This document shows, piece by piece, positions 6,809-12,357 of a stretch of DNA of 12,357 nt. Within the stretch, counting starts at the first letter, position 1. Each line of letters opens with the position of its first letter. Below the pieces are notes generated by a model. It was not told where the DNA came from. It worked only from the letters and a program-made list of their open reading frames with translations, and ran no database searches. The stretch is from DASWRT01 sp036403035 (lineage in GTDB: Bacteria > Pseudomonadota > Alphaproteobacteria > ATCC43930 > CGMCC-115725), in assembly GCA_036403035.1 (NCBI GenBank), contig DASWRT010000336.1, positions 1 to 12,357 of the forward strand. Direction: 5' to 3'. A program made the translations under genes and the position numbers.

Positions 6809-8239
6809 ATGACGGACGATCCTGAAACACAGGCGGACTCGTCGCTCGCGATCGCGCGATTCAGTCTCCGATTCGCCGATCGGGATACCGAACGTACGTT
6901 TATGGCGGAGCACATCCGGCGAGGATTGCCGGTCCTCCGCCTCTCGCTCCTCACCGGGATGCTGCTATACGGGCTGTTCGGCATTCTCGATCTTTACATC
7001 GTCGCCGACCGGATCGAGGCGGTCTGGCTCATCCGTTATGCGGTCGTCTGCCCGACGCTGTTCACGCTGTATTTGACGACGTACGTCCCTGCCTTCGTCA
7101 CCTGGGCGCAACCCGCGATGTCCCTGGCGATGATGATCAGCGGCGCGGGCATCGTCGTCATGACGGCGGTCACCAACGCTCGCGTCGGCGCGCTGTATTA
7201 CGCGGGACTGATCCCAGTCGTGATCTATTGCACGACGTGCATCCGCCTTCGCTGGCAGTATTCGGGATCGATCTCCGCCGCGCTGTTCATCGCCTATCAG
7301 TGCGTCGCGTTGTTCGGCAACCCGATCCCGATCGAGACGCTCCTCAGCAACGACTCGTTCCTGGTCACGTCAATCGTTCTTGGCGTCTTCGCCAATTACG
7401 TGCAGGAGCTGTATATACGCAGGTACTTCATCAGCAACCGGCTGCTGTTGCAGGAGAAAGCCCGCTCGGACCAGCTTCTGACCGAAGCGCAGGCGGCGGA
7501 CCGCGCCAAGGGCGAGTTCCTCGCGGTGATGAGCCATGAGCTGCGCACGCCGCTCAATGCGATCATCGGCTTCGCCGACGTCATGAAACGGCGGATGTTC
7601 GGACCGATCGGGTCCGAGCGCTATCTCTCGTACGTCGACGACATCTACGCCAGCGGCTCGCACCTGCTGGGAATCATCAACGACATCCTGGATCTGTCGA
7701 AGGCGGACGCCGGAAAGCTCGCATTGAACGAGGAGGAGTTCGACCTCGCCGTTGCAGTCGACCAAAGCCTTCGCCTGCTCCGCGACAAGGCGGCGGAGGG
7801 CGGGGTCCGTCTAGCGTTCGAGCCGCCGCCCCCGGGGACCGTACCGCGCCTGCTTGGTGACCTGCGGTTGGTAAAGCAGGTCATCATCAACCTCGTCTCG
7901 AATGCTATCAAGTTCACGCAATCCGGCGGCGCCGTCACGGTGCACGTCGATGCGCGCGGAAACGGCGCGTACGCAATCCACGTCGCCGACACCGGCATCG
8001 GCATCGCGCCCGAGGATATCGGCCGAGTGCTCGAACCGTTCGTGCAGATCGAGAGCGCGTTCAGCCGCAAGCGCGGCGGCACCGGCCTCGGGCTGCCGCT
8101 TGCCAAGAAGATCTTGGAGCTACATGGCGGAACGATCGCCATTGAAAGCGCGCTGGGTGCCGGGACGACGGTGACGGCTTGCTTCCCCGCGGACAGGTTC
8201 GTCGCGCAGCCGGCGGAATGTAACCTCGGCGCGGCGTAA
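6809..8239 (+). CDS. Membrane sensor histidine kinase
   Basis: A 476-aa inner-membrane kinase that autophosphorylates on His and passes phosphate to a response regulator. Residues 1-40 are cytosolic. About six membrane helices follow (roughly 42-62, 73-95, 100-122, 127-146, 152-172, 184-203) with very short loops, so a ligand would be sensed within or near the membrane. A coiled linker leads to HisKA (FLAVMSHELRTPLNAIIGF, H243) and HATPase with N-box NLVSNAIKFT (361-370), G1 DTGIGI (394-399), F-box FVQIE and G2 GGTGLGL (423-429). All catalytic motifs are intact. No receiver domain is fused and no response regulator lies in the window. The ATG at 6809 has no clear Shine-Dalgarno, which fits translational coupling to the FadL gene ending 15 bp upstream. 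The N-terminal pattern RRGLPVLRLSLLTGMLLYGLFGILD also occurs before some adenylate cyclases. Confidence 0.93.
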   Translation: MTDDPETQADSSLAIARFSLRFADRDTERTFMAEHIRRGLPVLRLSLLTGMLLYGLFGILDLYIVADRIEAVWLIRYAVVCPTLFTLYLTTYVPAFVTWAQPAMSLAMMISGAGIVVMTAVTNARVGALYYAGLIPVVIYCTTCIRLRWQYSGSISAALFIAYQCVALFGNPIPIETLLSNDSFLVTSIVLGVFANYVQELYIRRYFISNRLLLQEKARSDQLLTEAQAADRAKGEFLAVMSHELRTPLNAIIGFADVMKRRMFGPIGSERYLSYVDDIYASGSHLLGIINDILDLSKADAGKLALNEEEFDLAVAVDQSLRLLRDKAAEGGVRLAFEPPPPGTVPRLLGDLRLVKQVIINLVSNAIKFTQSGGAVTVHVDARGNGAYAIHVADTGIGIAPEDIGRVLEPFVQIESAFSRKRGGTGLGLPLAKKILELHGGTIAIESALGAGTTVTACFPADRFVAQPAECNLGAA

Positions 8240-8276
8240 CCGGACTACGACGGTAGCGAAACCGACACAGTCCGGT
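8239..8276. terminator. Inverted repeat between convergent kinase and methyltransferase genes
   Basis: ACCGGACT (8239-8246) is the exact complement of AGTCCGGT (8269-8276) across a 22-nt loop, placed in the 73-bp convergent gap. The position suits a bidirectional terminator, but no T-run follows on either strand. Confidence 0.35.
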
Positions 8277-8312
8277 GTGGCGTGTTCCGTCGCGGTGAGA
8301 ATTGCCGCCTTT

Positions 8313-9749
8313 CTATGGCTTCCGAATCCGCATCATGCAGACGCAACCGCTCGGGTCTATCTCGGTCGTGACCTCGGCGGCGCCGAGATCCTCCGCGAGC
8401 GCACGCATGTCGGCTTCGCTGCGATAGATGATGTTCCAGTCGCAGAGGAACTCCATCGTCCAGAAGGTGCCCTTCAGCGTATCGAATATGTTCCCGACAA
8501 GCAGGGTGCCGCCCGGAGCGAGCTGCTCGTACAGCGCCGCGACCAGCGACTTCGCCCGCTTCGCGACGAGGTAGTCGATCAGCCCGACGGAGTAGATCAG
8601 GTTTTGCGCCGGCAATTTGTTGAACAGCTCGCCGGCCTTCAGCAACTGGCTGAACGAGGTATGCAGACAGTTGACCGTCGCCTTCCCCCCGAGACGGAGC
8701 ACCTCGGCATAAGTCCGCTCATACGCGAGGGAGAGCGCCGCGTGGTCCTGGTCGATCAGCGTGAATCTTACCGGCTTCGGCAAGGCCCTAAGTTGCAGGT
8801 AGTCGACGACCTCCTTGGCCGGGCCGCAGCCGAGGCTCGCGATGTGCACCGGTCCCTCGTCGGTCGCGGCGTTCACGGTGGCGGCAATTGCCTGACGCAC
8901 CATGACCATGCGCGACGCGACGCATTCCGCCGCATCCAGGCCGATGCGGTGGACGAGCTGGTCGAAGAGCGTCCTGCCTTCGCGCTGCCAGTCGTACACG
9001 TGCTGCATGACAAGGAAGTCGCCCGGGTAGCCGAGCGGCTTCTCATAACTCCGATGCCAGATCGGCCCGCATAGGAGTTCCGGCGTCACGACCAGTTCGG
9101 TGTACCGCTTGGCGGCGGCGAACGAAGCGGGATCGTCGAGCAGCGGACGGACGATCTCATTCGCGCGGTACCAGAGCTTGCGCCAACGGGGCAGCATCCG
9201 CTCCTCGCAGAGCGCATACATGTCGTCGATCGCGGCGCGGTCCGGATTCGTCGCCATGAACCGCTCGACGATCGCCTTGTAGGTCCGCAGCAGATGCACG
9301 ACGTCGGCGCACACCGCCCGGTATTCCGGCGCGACCAGCCCGTCGGCCTGCGCGAGGTCGCGATCCAGATCGACACGGATCAGCGTCTCCTGGTACTTCG
9401 CGACGAGCTGCGGGATGTTGAAGCAACGGTCGGTCAGCCGGACGCCGAGCTTGGTGCCGAACGGCGTCGGCTCAAGACGGGAGATCTCTCCGACGCCTTC
9501 GTGCAGGATCGTGCCGTTGACGCCGAGCTGCACGGGAACGCGCGTGCCGACGTCGCAGTAATCGTTGGTGCCACGGCCGGCGAGCGCCGCAAGACCGTTC
9601 AGGCTGATGTCCTGGAGGGCGTAATTGACATTGTCGATGGCGAGATCGGGAGGCATGCGCTTGAAGAGATCCCGCGCCTTGAACCGCTCGGCCCTGTAAT
9701 AGATGCGCCGTCCGCTTCCGCCAGTCAGTTCTTCGTAATGCTTCATCAT
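8313..9749 (-). CDS. PilZ domain-SAM methyltransferase fusion, PhcB-like
   Basis: A 478-aa cytosolic protein with two parts. Residues about 14-106 form a PilZ domain with both c-di-GMP motifs: RxxxR (R15-R19 and R22-R26) and DISLNG (47-52). Residues about 230-475 form a class I methyltransferase with a SAM-binding loop HIASLGCGPAKEV (302-314), acidic strand FTLIDQD (329-335), and YSVGLIDYL (386-394). The helical middle contains YEKPLGYPGDFLVM (235-248). This combination resembles the family often annotated as 3-hydroxypalmitate methyl ester biosynthesis proteins, typified by Ralstonia PhcB. The substrate here is inferred, perhaps an acyl carboxylate. I chose the ATG pair at 9749/9746, just behind GGAGGG; a GTG at 9806 is in frame but has no good ribosome site. 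The gene converges with the sensor kinase. A sigma70-like promoter is visible at 9839-9867. Confidence 0.85.
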   Translation of the reverse strand: MMKHYEELTGGSGRRIYYRAERFKARDLFKRMPPDLAIDNVNYALQDISLNGLAALAGRGTNDYCDVGTRVPVQLGVNGTILHEGVGEISRLEPTPFGTKLGVRLTDRCFNIPQLVAKYQETLIRVDLDRDLAQADGLVAPEYRAVCADVVHLLRTYKAIVERFMATNPDRAAIDDMYALCEERMLPRWRKLWYRANEIVRPLLDDPASFAAAKRYTELVVTPELLCGPIWHRSYEKPLGYPGDFLVMQHVYDWQREGRTLFDQLVHRIGLDAAECVASRMVMVRQAIAATVNAATDEGPVHIASLGCGPAKEVVDYLQLRALPKPVRFTLIDQDHAALSLAYERTYAEVLRLGGKATVNCLHTSFSQLLKAGELFNKLPAQNLIYSVGLIDYLVAKRAKSLVAALYEQLAPGGTLLVGNIFDTLKGTFWTMEFLCDWNIIYRSEADMRALAEDLGAAEVTTEIDPSGCVCMMRIRKP

Positions 9750-9838
9750 CCCTCCGGGACCTACTCCCGTCCGGCGTATGCCTGCGGCGACGCCTCGCTC
9801 GCTCACGAGGGGGCGCGTGATCGGCGTACACTGAACGA

Positions 9839-9867
9839 TACATAAAAGTGCGACCGGGTGCTATCAA
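9839..9867 (-). promoter_or_regulatory. Candidate sigma70-type promoter of the PilZ-methyltransferase gene
   Basis: On the minus strand TTGATA (9867-9862) and TATGTA (9844-9839) are separated by exactly 17 bp, inside an AT-rich patch. The -35 is a five-of-six match; the -10 is weaker. Transcription would start near 9831, giving a leader of about 80 nt to the ATG. Confidence 0.4.
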
Positions 9868-9991
9868 ACGGTTCCCGTTCATTTACGTTTTTTAAACCAT
9901 ATACAATATCTTGGATTGATCAAAAGAATTTGTTCGCACGCCTAAAACCTTAACAAATTTACTAATCTCATAGCGATATGATGTATGAGAA

Positions 9992-10007
9992 CCACAAAAT
10001 ATTGTGG
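9992..10007. promoter_or_regulatory. Palindrome, possible operator
   Basis: CCACAA-AATA-TTGTGG is a perfect 6-bp inverted repeat with a 4-bp AT spacer. It lies upstream of the divergent methyltransferase and 113-aa ORF. The dimensions suit a dimeric regulator; the regulator is unknown. Confidence 0.4.
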
Positions 10008-10182
10008 CTGGACGGTCCGTGGGCAATCAGCCGGCTTGATCGATGTTAACGATGTATTCGCGAATCGCAGACATCTCCGGGCGCGCCGTCGCCTCGGTTG
10101 GGGACAGTTTCCCTTGCCTCCGTCCGGTTGCGGCCGCTCACCGCTCCCGTGCAATGCCAAGGCGGATGTCGTTCGCGCGCTC

Positions 10183-10212
10183 CGTCAGGGAGGGGCGCGT
10201 CAGGGAGGGGCG
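10183..10212 (+). repeat. Perfect tandem duplication of a 15-mer
   Basis: CGTCAGGGAGGGGCG occurs twice back to back without mismatch. It is probably a slippage duplication in non-coding DNA; no function is evident. Confidence 0.85.
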
Positions 10213-10267
10213 CAATAGGTGGGATTGCAGACGAAAGTCGGCTCTCTAACCCGTCCGGGGTAGAGAT

Positions 10268-10287
10268 TGGTTAGATGTTCTTAACCA
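10268..10287. promoter_or_regulatory. Palindrome upstream of 113-aa ORF
   Basis: TGGTTA (10268-10273) and TAACCA (10282-10287) are perfect complements with an 8-nt spacer, 45 bp before the GTG start of the 113-aa ORF. It may be an operator for that gene. A further CTAACC lies nearby at 10247-10252. Confidence 0.35.
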
Positions 10288-10332
10288 GCCGACGCCGAGG
10301 ATGGTTGTTCAACTCGGTGAAGGGGACACACG

Positions 10333-10674
10333 GTGTTCACGTTCGACGAGGTCGGTCTCAAGGCGGTCGACATTCTCGCGCACGCCTGCGAACAGGAGTT
10401 CGGAGCGGACGCCTCGACGCCGCGGGCGTTGCGCCTGCTCGCCCGTCAGCCGAACCTCCGCGCCTACAGGCGCATTGCGACGGCCTTCAACCGGCTGCCG
10501 ATCGATGCCCGTCGACGCGTCGCCGACCGTGCCGAGGCGGAAGCGCGGCGCGTCTGGCGCCCGCGGCGCGAGTTGGATCTGCGGCTTCCGGGATTGCTCA
10601 GGACCTTGAGCGACCGGGGCGTCCGGAACGTTGCGGCCGCCGCCGTTGCCGGTGGAGGCGGCACCCGGGCGTGA
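10333..10674 (+). CDS. Hypothetical protein (113 aa), GTG start
   Basis: I do not recognise this family. The start is GTG with GAAGGGG about 7 nt upstream. The product is soluble, strongly Ala/Arg-rich and basic, and predicted helical through about residue 78 (FDEVGLKAVDILAHACEQEF, then RALRLLARQPNLRAYRRI). The tail is low-complexity Ala/Gly. No membrane segment, metal motif or recognisable DNA-binding signature was seen. Third-position G/C bias supports real coding. It converges on the DUF6356-like gene, with a hairpin between them. Confidence 0.6.
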   Translation: MFTFDEVGLKAVDILAHACEQEFGADASTPRALRLLARQPNLRAYRRIATAFNRLPIDARRRVADRAEAEARRVWRPRRELDLRLPGLLRTLSDRGVRNVAAAAVAGGGGTRA

Positions 10675-10680
10675 TCGCGC

Positions 10681-10707
10681 CTCCCCGACGGACGGACGGA
10701 CGGGGAG
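10681..10707. terminator. Hairpin between convergent genes, possible bidirectional terminator
   Basis: CTCCCCG (10681-10687) pairs with CGGGGAG (10701-10707). The 13-nt loop is made of tandem ACGG units. It lies 7 bp after one stop codon and 10 bp before the other, the usual place for a shared terminator. T-runs are missing. Confidence 0.4.
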
Positions 10708-10716
10708 CGGACCCGA

Positions 10717-10980
10717 TCAGATCGAGAAGTCGAGCGCCGGCTCGTTGCGGCGGCCGGCCGGCGACGGATTCGACGCCCGGGTCCGGTTGACGACCATCCT
10801 GTCGTGAAGCTCGCGGATGGCCAGCGAGCCGGTCTTGACGAACAGGAACGGGAACAGCCCGTGCATCACGCAGGCGCAGCCGGCGACGAGCATCCGCCAG
10901 GCGAAGGACCATGCCGTGCCGAGATGCTCGACGTAGCTTTCTCCGACCGACGCCGGATGCTCCGAGAACGACCAGCGCAT
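10717..10980 (-). CDS. DUF6356-like small membrane protein
   Basis: An 87-aa protein of unknown function. The N-terminal pattern SEHPASVGESYVEHLGTAWSF, followed by one hydrophobic segment (about 28-48, MLVAGCACVMHGLFPFLFV) and the tail TGSLAIRELHDRMV, matches what I recall of the DUF6356 family common in alphaproteobacteria. A single inner-membrane helix is expected. The start is firm: TGGAGGTG lies about 9 nt before the ATG. It is divergent from the Lrp-type regulator, with 125 bp between the two starts, so regulation by that neighbour is possible. The C-terminal 20 residues are polar and poorly conserved in character. Confidence 0.75.
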   Translation of the reverse strand: MRWSFSEHPASVGESYVEHLGTAWSFAWRMLVAGCACVMHGLFPFLFVKTGSLAIRELHDRMVVNRTRASNPSPAGRRNEPALDFSI

Positions 10981-11105
10981 CGCGACAACACCTCCATTGA
11001 CGAAACAATCAATCGTAGCACGGGAGCGCGGGAAACGGGTTGCGTTGTCGGGCGTCTTGCCGTCGAATGGTGCAATTCCATTCCATCACCGAGCGGTTTC
11101 ACAGA

Positions 11106-11579
11106 ATGGATTGCCAAATGGATGAGATCGACAGGAAGATTCTCGTCTGCTTGCAGGAAGACGCGACAATGCCCGTCGCCGATATCGCGGCGCGTGCCGG
11201 CCTGTCGCCCTCGCCGTGCTGGCGGCGAATCCAGAAGCTGGAGGAGGCGGGCGTCATCCGTCGCCGCGTCACGCTTCTCGACGCCGGGAAGATGAATGTC
11301 GGCGTCACCGTGTTCGTCAGCATCCGGACCAATCGGCACAACGCCGCCTGGGCGGAATCGTTCTGCGCCGCCGTCACCGAGATTCCCGAGGTGGTCGAGT
11401 TCTATAGGATGAGCGGGCAGATCGATTACCTGCTGCGGATCGTCGTGCCGGACATCGCCGCCTACGACCGGGTCTACAAGCGGCTGATCCGGATCGCTGA
11501 CCTGTACGACGTCAGCTCCAGCTTCGCGATGGAGCAGATCAAGTACACGACGGCCCTGCCGACCGGCTACGCTTCGTGA
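11106..11579 (+). CDS. Lrp/AsnC-family transcriptional regulator
   Basis: A DNA-binding regulator of amino-acid-responsive genes, normally dimeric or octameric. From the ATG at 11106 it has 157 aa. MDEIDRKILVCLQED opens the winged helix-turn-helix (about 5-58), with recognition region LSPSPCWRRIQKLEEAGVI (33-51). The C-terminal RAM ligand domain (about 66-148) carries MSGQIDYLLRI (102-112), where the Gly-Asp pattern is typical. The ATG at 11118 (MDEIDRK) would give a conventional N-terminus and is a close alternative; neither has a strong ribosome site. The cupin gene follows after 28 bp and is probably cotranscribed. The divergent DUF6356-like gene may share its operator region. Effector unknown. 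Confidence 0.93.
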   Translation: MDCQMDEIDRKILVCLQEDATMPVADIAARAGLSPSPCWRRIQKLEEAGVIRRRVTLLDAGKMNVGVTVFVSIRTNRHNAAWAESFCAAVTEIPEVVEFYRMSGQIDYLLRIVVPDIAAYDRVYKRLIRIADLYDVSSSFAMEQIKYTTALPTGYAS

Positions 11580-11607
11580 ACCTACATCCGCAGGGAGGAA
11601 AACGAGA

Positions 11608-12018
11608 ATGAGCGATCAGAGCCGCACCGCCGCCGATGCCGCCGGCGGCGGTCTCGTCGTCCGCCACGCCGACACGGACCGCTTCGAACCGGGGCTGCGG
11701 GCCTTCTTCGAGTACCGCGATCTCGGCATCGCCGCGGCGACCGGCGGTCGCGTGCAGGCGCACGTGATCCGCGCGCGGACGGGCGACAAGCTGCGCGACG
11801 GCGGTCATTACCATACGCTGGACTTCCAGATGGTCTACGTCCTGAAGGGCTGGGTGCGCTTCGAATACGAGGGCGCCGGAGAAATCCTGCTCCGCCCCGG
11901 CACCTGCGTCTACCAGCCGCCCGGCATCCGCCACCGCGAGATCGACCACTCCGACGACCTCGAACTGCTGGAGATCACGATGCCGGCCGAGTTCGAGACG
12001 GTCGCGCTGAAAGAATAG
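11608..12018 (+). CDS. Single-domain cupin protein
   Basis: A 136-aa cytosolic beta-barrel protein that probably binds a metal and a small ligand. Cupin motif 1 is GGHYHTLDFQMVYVLKG (65-81), with H67 and H69 as metal ligands; the usual Glu is replaced by Gln74. Motif 2 is GTCVYQPPGIRH (98-109), with the PxG turn and H109. The strong GGGAGG ribosome site before the ATG fixes the start. It lies 28 bp behind the Lrp-type regulator, so it may be that regulator's effector-linked enzyme or sensor; the substrate cannot be told. The last codons, Lys-Glu-stop, lie inside the left end of the long palindrome at 12008-12357. Confidence 0.88.
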   Translation: MSDQSRTAADAAGGGLVVRHADTDRFEPGLRAFFEYRDLGIAAATGGRVQAHVIRARTGDKLRDGGHYHTLDFQMVYVLKGWVRFEYEGAGEILLRPGTCVYQPPGIRHREIDHSDDLELLEITMPAEFETVALKE

Positions 12019-12357
12019 GGCTTTTTACCCCGCCCGAGCGGGGCGTGCTCGAACTCAAAAGAGAAACTTTGAATCGGGGATCGGGGGGGGGGTGGTGGGG
12101 GATCGGGGAGATAAGTATAAAGAAAACGCTTCAACGCAAAGGACGCAATGTACACGCGAAGGCCGCAAAAGGACTTATTGCGCGCCTGCGGCGCGCGAGA
12201 AAATTTACCGTCGCGTCCTTAGCGAATCCATCGCGTCCTTCGCGTTAAGCGGTTTGTCGTCTTTTTTATTCTGATCTCCCCCGATCCCCGATTCAACGTT
12301 TCTCTTTCGAGTTCGAGCACGACCCGCTCGGGCGGGGTAAAAGGCCCTACTCCTTCA
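12008..12357. repeat. Long imperfect palindrome (about 350 bp) at window end
   Basis: The two arms (about 12008-12179 and 12197-12357) are inverted copies. Both contain TTTTACCCCGCCCGAGCGGG, GTGCTCGAACTC, AGAGAAAC, TTGAATCGGGGATCGGGG, a GAGAT..ATAAA stretch and repeats of ACGC(A/G)AAGGACGC. The centre is a tight hairpin, GCGCGCC-TGC-GGCGCGC (12180-12196). The left arm has about 20 bp of extra G-rich sequence. Similarity continues to the last base of the window, so the true end may lie beyond. No ORF with a recognisable product lies inside. It could be a non-autonomous mobile element, a REP-like composite, or an inverted duplication. Confidence 0.85.
12076..12108 (+). other. Guanine-quadruplex-prone G-run cluster
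   Basis: Four G-runs (4, 10, 5 and 4 bases) are separated by ATC, TGGT and ATC, which fits the intramolecular quadruplex pattern. The cluster lies in the left arm of the palindrome; the right arm has only the plain GGGGATCGGGGG version. Homopolymer sequencing error in the 10-G run is possible. Confidence 0.6.

Larger units (their letters stand above)
9750..10332. other. 583-bp gene-free divergent control region, AT-rich on its left side
   Basis: No believable gene lies between the methyltransferase (minus) and the 113-aa ORF (plus). About 9835-10005 is strikingly AT-rich next to the GC-rich surroundings. The region holds the candidate promoter at 9839-9867, a palindrome at 9992-10007, a tandem 15-mer at 10183-10212 and a second palindrome at 10268-10287. 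Its size and composition suggest multi-signal regulation, or an inserted or xenogeneic stretch. Confidence 0.5.

Noticed and set aside
5768..6913. Minus-strand open frame of 381 aa
   Set aside because: Antisense shadow of the FadL gene; Arg-rich without family motifs.
9912..9925. TTGGATTGATCAA as a second FNR box
   Set aside because: Only one half-site fits and the spacing is one base short.
10183..10212. Tandem 15-mer as the start of a CRISPR or regulatory array
   Set aside because: Only two units, directly abutting, with no spacers.
12028..12043. CCCCGC-CCGA-GCGGGG as an intrinsic terminator of the cupin gene
   Set aside because: The T-run precedes the stem instead of following it, so it is not a canonical terminator; it is part of the larger palindrome.
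12045..12274. Small plus-strand frames inside the long palindrome
   Set aside because: They lie wholly in repeat sequence, lack ribosome sites and have no recognisable product.

Overview
The window is a GC-rich chromosomal segment, most likely from an alphaproteobacterium. Several features fit that assignment: the ADA-type adenine deaminase, a short DUF6356-like protein, the alphaproteobacterial style of the FadL and sensor-kinase genes, and strong G/C third-position bias. No rRNA, tRNA, CRISPR array, transposase or phage gene was seen. The lineage is inferred from gene content and not from a marker gene.

Layout from left to right. (1) 1-1002, minus strand: an adenine deaminase cut by the window edge. 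(2) 1390-1791, plus: a small Hfq/Sm-like protein with an unusual Gly/Arg/Pro-rich tail. (3) 1862-3050: a tandem universal stress protein gene (minus) with a well-formed FNR-type box in its promoter, framed by two inverted copies of a structured 96-bp repeat. (4) 3054-5199, minus: a 72-aa hypothetical protein, an RluA-family pseudouridine synthase, and a fatty acid desaturase that is broken by a frame change and an apparent internal deletion. (5) 5489-8239, plus: a FadL-type outer-membrane channel followed closely by a hybrid-free membrane histidine kinase. (6) 8313-9749, minus and convergent with the kinase: a large methyltransferase with an N-terminal PilZ domain. Its catalytic half resembles the PhcB-type family linked to 3-hydroxy-fatty-acid methyl ester signals. 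(7) 9750-10332: an AT-rich intergenic control region with palindromes and a tandem repeat. (8) 10333-12018: an orphan 113-aa ORF, a DUF6356-like membrane protein, an Lrp/AsnC regulator, and a cupin protein directly behind the regulator. (9) 12008-12357: a very long imperfect palindrome of about 350 bp that overlaps the cupin stop codon, carries a G-quadruplex-prone insertion, and runs to (and perhaps past) the window edge.

The most interesting functional grouping is 5489-9749. An outer-membrane lipid channel, a membrane sensor kinase and a PilZ-methyltransferase lie side by side. I infer that they may form a fatty-acyl methyl ester signalling module: synthesis by the methyltransferase (perhaps gated by c-di-GMP), passage through FadL, and perception by the kinase. 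Each domain call is well supported by visible motifs, but the joint function is a hypothesis. The other items worth a second look are the repeat-framed FNR-controlled stress gene, the divergent Hfq, and the terminal palindrome.
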